44,483 bases of DNA from an uncultured Oscillospiraceae bacterium. GTDB taxonomy: Bacteria > Bacillota > Clostridia > Oscillospirales > Oscillospiraceae. The position numbers and the translations under genes were made by a program. Every line of letters begins with the position of its first letter. Within the stretch, counting starts at the first letter, position 1. Below the pieces are notes generated by a model. That model had not been told where the DNA came from. It ran no database searches and worked only from the letters and a program-made list of their open reading frames with translations. Below, piece after piece: positions 39,811 through 44,483 of this stretch. The DNA is taken from the NCBI GenBank assembly GCA_910585155.1, contig CAJUEC010000016.1:1-44483 (forward strand), given 5' to 3'.

Positions 39811-41412
39811 CTACCGCAGGACCGCCACACTGTAGGCGGGCAGGGTGACCTTGCCGTCCTCCGCGGTCACGGCGCCGCCGTCCACCGACAGATACCCCGC
39901 CAGCTCCAGCTCTCCGTATCCGCCCAAATCCACCTGCTTCTCCTCCGTCTCCGAGAGGTTGTAGAGCAGATAGATCACCTGGCCCTCATAGGTCTTGGAG
40001 ATCGCCGCGATGTCCGGGTCCTCGATCTCCTCCAGCCGGGCCACGGTGCCCCGGGCAATCTCCGGGTTCTGATTGCGCAGCAAAACGGTGTCCTTGTAGA
40101 AGCTGTAGATGGAGTCCTTGTCCTTCCCCTGCTCCTCGGCGCTGGGGAAGCGGTTCTCCTGGGGCTCCATGTCCGCCGGGCCCGCCGTCATGCCCTTGGC
40201 GCTGGGGTCGGCGGACCAGAACATGGGCGCGCGTTTGTTCTCGTCCTTTCCGCTGCCGGTCATGCCGATCTCCTCCCCGTAGTACACAAAGGCGCTGCCG
40301 CTCATCAGGATGTTCAGGGCCGCCGCCATTTTCACCTTCCGCTCGTCGTAGGACATGTAGCCCGCCGCCCGCGCCATGTCGTGGTTGACAAAGAACGGGG
40401 CGTCGATGGCGTCCGCGCGGTACTCCCGAATGGCGTTCTGCACCCGGCACAGCGCCTTGGCGTAGGCCTGGGCGCTGTGCTCCTCCCCGCTGTAGGTCAG
40501 CGTCTTGGATACGATCCCCGTGGGGCCGGCGAACTCAAAGTCGAAAAAGCTGTCAATGCCGCTGGCGTAGTACTGGGCGTAGGTGAGCAGCCCCTCCCAC
40601 GCCTCGCCCACCAGGTAAGCGCCGGGCTTCGCGGCCTTCACATAGTCGTTCACCCAGGAGAGCACCTCTACGTTTTTGTCCACCGCGCCGGTGTAGAACT
40701 CCTTCACCGCGTCCAGCCGGAAGCCGCCCGCGCCCTTCTCCAGCCAGAAGTCCATCACCGCCTCAAATTCCTTCCGGAGGGCCTGGCTCTCAAAGTTCAC
40801 GTCGGGCATCCCGCTCCAGAAAACGCCCTCGTAGTAGTAATCGCTGGAGCCAACCTGATACCAGGTGCTGGACTTGGGGTCCCCCTTCACAAAATGATAG
40901 TATTCGTAGTAGGGGCACTCCTGGGCGGACGGCTCCTCCTGTTCCCCCAGCGACTCCAGATAGTCGCAGGCGGCGGTGAACCACGGGTGCTCCGAGGAGG
41001 TGTGGTTGAGCACCAGGTCGATGATCAGCTTGATCCCCCGCTTTTCGCACTCCGCCGCCAGCTGCTCAAAGTCGGCCATGGCGCCGTATTCCGGGTCGAT
41101 GTCCAGATAGTCCTTCACGTCGTACTTGTGGTAGGAGCCGGCCGGCATAATCGGCATCAGCCAGATCCCGTTGAAGCCCAGGTCCTGGATATAGTCCAGC
41201 TTGGAGATGACGCCCTGGAGGTCGCCCACCCGGTCCCCGTCGCTGTCGCAGAAGGAGTAGACGAAGATCTCATACCAGGTGCGGTAATTGTCGTCGATCA
41301 CCGCGACTTCCCTGGCGCGCCAGCCCTGCTCCGCGCCGCAGGAGGTCAGGCCGCCCAGCAGGGTCAAAAGGGCCAGCAGCAGCGCCAGGCCCCGGCAAAG
41401 CTTATTCCTCAT
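39811..41412 (-). CDS. Alpha-amylase family lipoprotein (GH13)
   Basis: 533 residues from the ATG at 41412, nine bases after GGGGAGG; a more upstream ATG (41433) has no ribosome site. The lipoprotein signal ends in the lipobox LTSC, so the enzyme sits on the outside face of the membrane. GH13 regions: DLVLNHTSSEHPWF (region I), GFRLDAVKEFY (II, nucleophile Asp), LVGEAWEG (III, acid Glu) and FVNHDMAR (IV). The C-terminal beta domain is present. Exo-type or oligo-acting amylases have a similar layout. Its start overlaps the malQ stop by 11 bases, so the genes are coupled. Confidence 0.9.
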   Translation of the reverse strand: MRNKLCRGLALLLALLTLLGGLTSCGAEQGWRAREVAVIDDNYRTWYEIFVYSFCDSDGDRVGDLQGVISKLDYIQDLGFNGIWLMPIMPAGSYHKYDVKDYLDIDPEYGAMADFEQLAAECEKRGIKLIIDLVLNHTSSEHPWFTAACDYLESLGEQEEPSAQECPYYEYYHFVKGDPKSSTWYQVGSSDYYYEGVFWSGMPDVNFESQALRKEFEAVMDFWLEKGAGGFRLDAVKEFYTGAVDKNVEVLSWVNDYVKAAKPGAYLVGEAWEGLLTYAQYYASGIDSFFDFEFAGPTGIVSKTLTYSGEEHSAQAYAKALCRVQNAIREYRADAIDAPFFVNHDMARAAGYMSYDERKVKMAAALNILMSGSAFVYYGEEIGMTGSGKDENKRAPMFWSADPSAKGMTAGPADMEPQENRFPSAEEQGKDKDSIYSFYKDTVLLRNQNPEIARGTVARLEEIEDPDIAAISKTYEGQVIYLLYNLSETEEKQVDLGGYGELELAGYLSVDGGAVTAEDGKVTLPAYSVAVLR

Positions 41413-42958
41413 GTTCCGTATCCTCCCCGTCATTGCTTGATGAAGGTTTCGTTCGGGGCTGTTCCGCCCGCCCGTAGAGCACCGCGGCGCGCAGAATTTC
41501 CCGCTGAAGCGCAGGGGTGAGCTCCCCCGTCCGGAGCCGCCACAGCCAGTTTGTGCCCACGGTGGACGGCTTGTTCATCCGGCTGCGGTCGTCCAGGCCC
41601 ATATAGTCCTGCATGGGGATCACGCAAAGTCTGGCCGCGCTGCGCAGCACCAGGGCGGTCAGGGCGCGGTGCAGCTCCTTTTTCGGGGTCCTCTGGTCGC
41701 AGAGATACTCCCGCACCAGCGCCCGGTCCTCCGCCGTGATGCTGCACAGCCAGCCCGCCAGCGTCTCGTTGTCGTGGGTGCCCGTGTAGGCCACGCAGTT
41801 CTCCGGATAGTTGTGGGGCAGGTAGTCGCTGACCTCGTCGGAGCTGCGGCTGTCAAAGGCAAACTCCAGCACCTTCATGCCGGGGAAGCCGCTCTCCCGC
41901 ACCAGCTGGCGCACGGTGTCCGTGACATAGCCCAGGTCCTCCGCGATGACCTCGTGGCGGCCCAGGGCCTGCTCCGCATGGCGGAACAGGTCCATGCCGG
42001 GGCCCTTTTCCCAATGGCCGTTCACCGCCGTCTCCTCCCCGTAGGGGATGGCGTAGTATTCGTCAAAGCCCCGGAAGTGGTCGATGCGGGTGACGTCGTA
42101 CAGCCTGAAGCAGTGGTGCAGGCGGTCGATCCACCAGGCGTACCCGGTGTCCCGGTGGTAGTCCCAGCGGTAGAGCGGATTGCCCCACAGCTGGCCGTCG
42201 GCGGCGAAGCCGTCCGGCGGGCAGCCCGCCACCGCCGTGGGCAGGTTGTCCCCGTCCAGCTGGAACAGCTCCGGATGGGCCCAGGCGTCAGCGCTGTCCA
42301 TGGCCACATAGATGGGGATATCGCCGATGATCTGAATCCCCTGGGCGTTGGCGTAGTCCTTCAGCGCCTGCCACTGCCGGAAGAATTTGAATTGCAGGTA
42401 CTGGTGGAACTCAATGTCGAAGTACAGCTCCCGGCGGTAATAGTCCAGGGCAAACCCCCAGCGCAGACGGATATCCTCCGCCCACTGGGTCCAGGGCGCG
42501 CCGTTGAAGCGCTCCTTCACCGCCATGAACAGGGCGTAGTCGGACAGCCACCAGCCGTTTTCCGCCAGAAACCGCTGGTACTCCGGGTCGCTGGAGATAT
42601 CGCTGCGCTGGTACGCCAGCCGCAGAAGGGGATAGCGGGCATAGTACAGCTTTTCATAGTCCACCCGCCCGGCGTCCGTGCCGAAGCCGGCGGCGCCGCA
42701 CTCCTCCCGGGTGAGAACGCCCTCGTCGATCAGCGCCTCCAGGCTGATGAAATAGGGATTGCCCGCGAAGGTGGAGAAGGACTGGTAGGGGGAGTCCCCG
42801 AAGCTGGTGGGAAACAGGGGCAGGATCTGCCAATAGCTCTGCCCCGCGTCCCGGAGCCAGTCCACAAAATCAAAGGCCTCCTGGGAAAAACAGCCGATCC
42901 CGTACCGGGACGGCAGGCTGGAAATGGGCAGCAATATGCCCGCGCTTCGTTTCATCAT
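41402..42958 (-). CDS. malQ: 4-alpha-glucanotransferase
   Basis: 518 residues of the GH77 amylomaltase family, which disproportionates maltodextrins in the cytoplasm. Signatures: RSAGILLPISSLPSRYGIGC at the start, DVTRIDHFRGF (nucleophile Asp), EVIAEDLGYVTD (acid Glu) and YTGTHDNETLAGW. The start is the first of two ATGs behind GAGGAGGTA. No signal peptide is present, unlike the next two genes of the operon. A short charged tail (DGEDTEHEE) is the region overlapping the amylase start. Confidence 0.95.
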   Translation of the reverse strand: MMKRSAGILLPISSLPSRYGIGCFSQEAFDFVDWLRDAGQSYWQILPLFPTSFGDSPYQSFSTFAGNPYFISLEALIDEGVLTREECGAAGFGTDAGRVDYEKLYYARYPLLRLAYQRSDISSDPEYQRFLAENGWWLSDYALFMAVKERFNGAPWTQWAEDIRLRWGFALDYYRRELYFDIEFHQYLQFKFFRQWQALKDYANAQGIQIIGDIPIYVAMDSADAWAHPELFQLDGDNLPTAVAGCPPDGFAADGQLWGNPLYRWDYHRDTGYAWWIDRLHHCFRLYDVTRIDHFRGFDEYYAIPYGEETAVNGHWEKGPGMDLFRHAEQALGRHEVIAEDLGYVTDTVRQLVRESGFPGMKVLEFAFDSRSSDEVSDYLPHNYPENCVAYTGTHDNETLAGWLCSITAEDRALVREYLCDQRTPKKELHRALTALVLRSAARLCVIPMQDYMGLDDRSRMNKPSTVGTNWLWRLRTGELTPALQREILRAAVLYGRAEQPRTKPSSSNDGEDTEHEE

Positions 42959-42985
42959 CGTACCTCCTCGTGTTCCCCTGGATGT

Positions 42986-43729
42986 TTACGCCGGGCCGTC
43001 CCCAGTCAGAAGGTCCCCCACCCGCCTCAAATCCAGCTCCTCCAGCACATGGTCCGCGTCGGGCAGGGGCTCGGCAGGGGAGAGATTGGAGCGGATGTAG
43101 ACGGCGGCCAGGCCCACGGCCTTGGCCCCCTGAATGTCGCACACCCCGTCGTTGCCGATCATCACGGCCTCCTCCGGGCGGATGCCCCGCTCCTGGAGCA
43201 GGGCCTGGAAAAACCGGGGGCCCGGCTTTTTGCAGCCGTAGTCCGAGGAGAGGTACACACCGTCGAACGAGCCGTCCAGCCCCAGCCGCTCCAGCTCCCA
43301 GCGGGTGAACAGGCTCTGGGCGTTGGACAGCAGCCATACCCCGCACCCCCGGGCCCGCAGGAGCCTCAGCAGCTCCGCCGCCCCCTCATACAGGCGCAGG
43401 TATTCCGTGGAGTGCTCCCGGAAGGCCAGCCCGGTGCGCCGGACCAGCTCCTCTCCGGCCTCCACGCCCCTCTCCCCGTAGAGCCGCCGGAAAACCTCCT
43501 CGATTTGAATCTCCGGGTGGGCCTCATGGGCATACTGCCCCGGCAAGCCCGCCCCCTCCAGCTCCCTGACCAGCCGGAAATAGCCCTCCCGCAGCTCCTC
43601 CGGGCGGCAGGCGGCCCCATTGCGGCGGTAAAGCTCCGCCATCCGCGCCCACAGCCGGGGGGACCGCTCGTCGGTGCGGATATCCACCAGGGTGCCGTAC
43701 AGGTCGAAAATACAGTGGCGGTATTTCAT
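42986..43729 (-). CDS. HAD-superfamily hydrolase
   Basis: 247 residues. Motif I is FDLYGTLVDI: the nucleophile Asp is there, but the second position of the DxD pair is tyrosine. Motif II (SNAQ), motif III (KKPGP) and motif IV (IGNDGVCDIQGAK) are intact. The 'DLYGT' form is common in a Firmicutes subgroup, so it is not necessarily dead. A phosphatase or phosphoglucomutase-type role on sugar phosphates fits the operon. The start ATG overlaps the GH31 stop (ATGA). The gap to malQ is 27 bases. Confidence 0.82.
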   Translation of the reverse strand: MKYRHCIFDLYGTLVDIRTDERSPRLWARMAELYRRNGAACRPEELREGYFRLVRELEGAGLPGQYAHEAHPEIQIEEVFRRLYGERGVEAGEELVRRTGLAFREHSTEYLRLYEGAAELLRLLRARGCGVWLLSNAQSLFTRWELERLGLDGSFDGVYLSSDYGCKKPGPRFFQALLQERGIRPEEAVMIGNDGVCDIQGAKAVGLAAVYIRSNLSPAEPLPDADHVLEELDLRRVGDLLTGDGPA

Positions 43730-44483
43730 GCGTCCCCTTCGCTCCCAAGCACCTTGATCTCCCGGTAGGGCCGGTAGCCGGCGTGGACAATCTCCGTCTC
43801 CACCGCCCCGTCCCCGTGGACGGTGAAGCGGTAGTGATGGTATTTCCCCTCCTGGTAGTCAAAGCTCTCGCCGTCGTCCAGGTAGTGGTCCCACACGCCC
43901 TCGCCGGGGTAGACGTCCAGCAGCAGCGTGTCCGCCTCCCGCTCGCCCACGTAGGACTGGGGCGGGGCCATGGGGAGCACGCTGCCCGCCTTCACGTAGA
44001 GGGGGCACAGGTCCAGCGGGGCCTCCCGGATGATGGACGCCGGGCCGCTGAGACGCTCCCGGGTCCAGTAGTCGTACCACTCCCCCTCGGGGAGGTAGAC
44101 CAGCCGCTGCCGGACCCCCGGCTGCACCACCGGGGCGGCCAGCACCCGCCCGCCCACCAGGAACTCGTCATTGCACGTGCGGGCGGTTTTGTCGTCCGGG
44201 TAGTGGAACACCAGGGGCCGGAGTATGGGCGCGCCGGTGCGCGCCGCTTCCCAGAACAGGTCGTAGAGGTAGGGCAGCCAGCGGTAGCGCAGCTTGACGT
44301 ATTTGCGGTAGATGTCCAGCGTCTCCTCCCCGAACTGCCACGGCTCCTGCCGCCGGGTGCCCAGGGCGGAGTGGTTGCGGAACAGCGGCGAGAAGCAGGC
44401 CGCCTGCACCCACCGGGCCAGCAGCTCCGGGGTGGTGTCGGACCCGAACCCGCCCAGGTCCGTCCCCGCGAAGGGGAACCCGG
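43726..44483 (-). CDS. GH31 alpha-glucosidase, C-terminal part (runs off window)
   Basis: At least 252 codons open to the right edge, so the gene is partial only because the window ends. FPFAGTDLGGFG and LLARWVQAACFSPLFRNHS are the GH31 segments after the catalytic aspartates, and the C-terminal beta domains include YLPEGEWYDYWT. GH31 enzymes release glucose from the non-reducing end of alpha-glucans. It overlaps the HAD gene by four bases and is the first visible gene of the glucan operon. Confidence 0.92.
   Translation of the reverse strand, partial: GFPFAGTDLGGFGSDTTPELLARWVQAACFSPLFRNHSALGTRRQEPWQFGEETLDIYRKYVKLRYRWLPYLYDLFWEAARTGAPILRPLVFHYPDDKTARTCNDEFLVGGRVLAAPVVQPGVRQRLVYLPEGEWYDYWTRERLSGPASIIREAPLDLCPLYVKAGSVLPMAPPQSYVGEREADTLLLDVYPGEGVWDHYLDDGESFDYQEGKYHHYRFTVHGDGAVETEIVHAGYRPYREIKVLGSEGDA

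Noticed and set aside
36921..39848. Open frame of about 975 codons on the plus strand
   Set aside because: Antisense shadow of pulA; no ribosome site and repetitive valine/histidine/glycine composition.
42986..43729. HAD protein as a dead enzyme because of DLYGT
   Set aside because: The tyrosine form of motif I is common in an otherwise active HAD subgroup and the other motifs are intact.

Overview
The window looks like chromosome from a GC-rich, low-oxygen Gram-positive gut bacterium of the Clostridia, most likely Oscillospiraceae (Flavonifractor/Lawsonibacter-like). The grounds are strong AGGAGG ribosome sites, consensus sigma-A promoters, a FprA-type flavodiiron protein, acyl-CoA dehydrogenases, SLH-domain surface protein and Clostridia-type conjugative-element genes. 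The genus is inference only.

Region 1 (1-9895) is nested mobile DNA, almost all on the minus strand. Positions 54-6038 are the early-to-middle part of a Mu-like transposable prophage: XRE regulator, Gam, GemA, small unknowns, amidase, Mor, holin, DUF2730-like protein and a gp26-like gene. It is cut at both ends by the same 53-bp sequence in inverted orientation, with the features of an IS21-family terminus. The right-hand copy belongs to a 259-bp element (6039-6297) that has two IS21-like ends and no transposase. Right of it lies a conjugative-element (ICE) remnant: a truncated pilin-like gene, a RelB-type antitoxin with a zeta toxin, and two regulatory genes. The ICE ends at about 9.9 kb inside a host gene whose 3' part is missing.

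Region 2 (10.0-18.2 kb) reads as a catabolic locus. It has an acyl-CoA dehydrogenase, a LuxR regulator behind a consensus promoter with a palindrome, a two-gene membrane system (DUF5058 plus an unnamed partner), a LysR regulator, and a CoA-transferase / M20 hydrolase / MaoC hydratase operon. Together these suggest uptake, hydrolysis, CoA activation and beta-oxidation-like breakdown of an unknown amide or ester.

Region 3 (18.2-23.3 kb) is core: DUF2089 regulator, purA, a yerC-like repressor / methyltransferase / hslO operon, and six tRNA genes (Val, Asp, Phe, Gly, Cys, Pro).

Region 4 (23267-31617) is a genomic island in the 3' end of the tRNA-Pro gene, bounded by a 35-bp direct repeat, with a 43-codon integrase remnant beside the intact tRNA. 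It carries a secreted leucine-rich-repeat/SLH protein, a zinc-ribbon membrane protein, a small membrane protein, a lipoprotein, an XRE regulator, a divergently transcribed atypical protein kinase and a zinc-ribbon/beta-helix membrane protein. This is the best candidate for an undescribed system.

Region 5 (31.6-44.5 kb) is chromosomal metabolism. It has a frameshifted metallo-hydrolase and a nitrilase-family amidase. It also has a fused acyl-CoA dehydrogenase / EtfA / rubredoxin protein directly upstream of the flavodiiron protein FprA, a plausible electron path from acyl-CoA to oxygen. A minus-strand alpha-glucan operon follows: GH31, HAD, malQ, lipoprotein alpha-amylase, membrane-anchored pullulanase. 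The first gene runs off the right edge.
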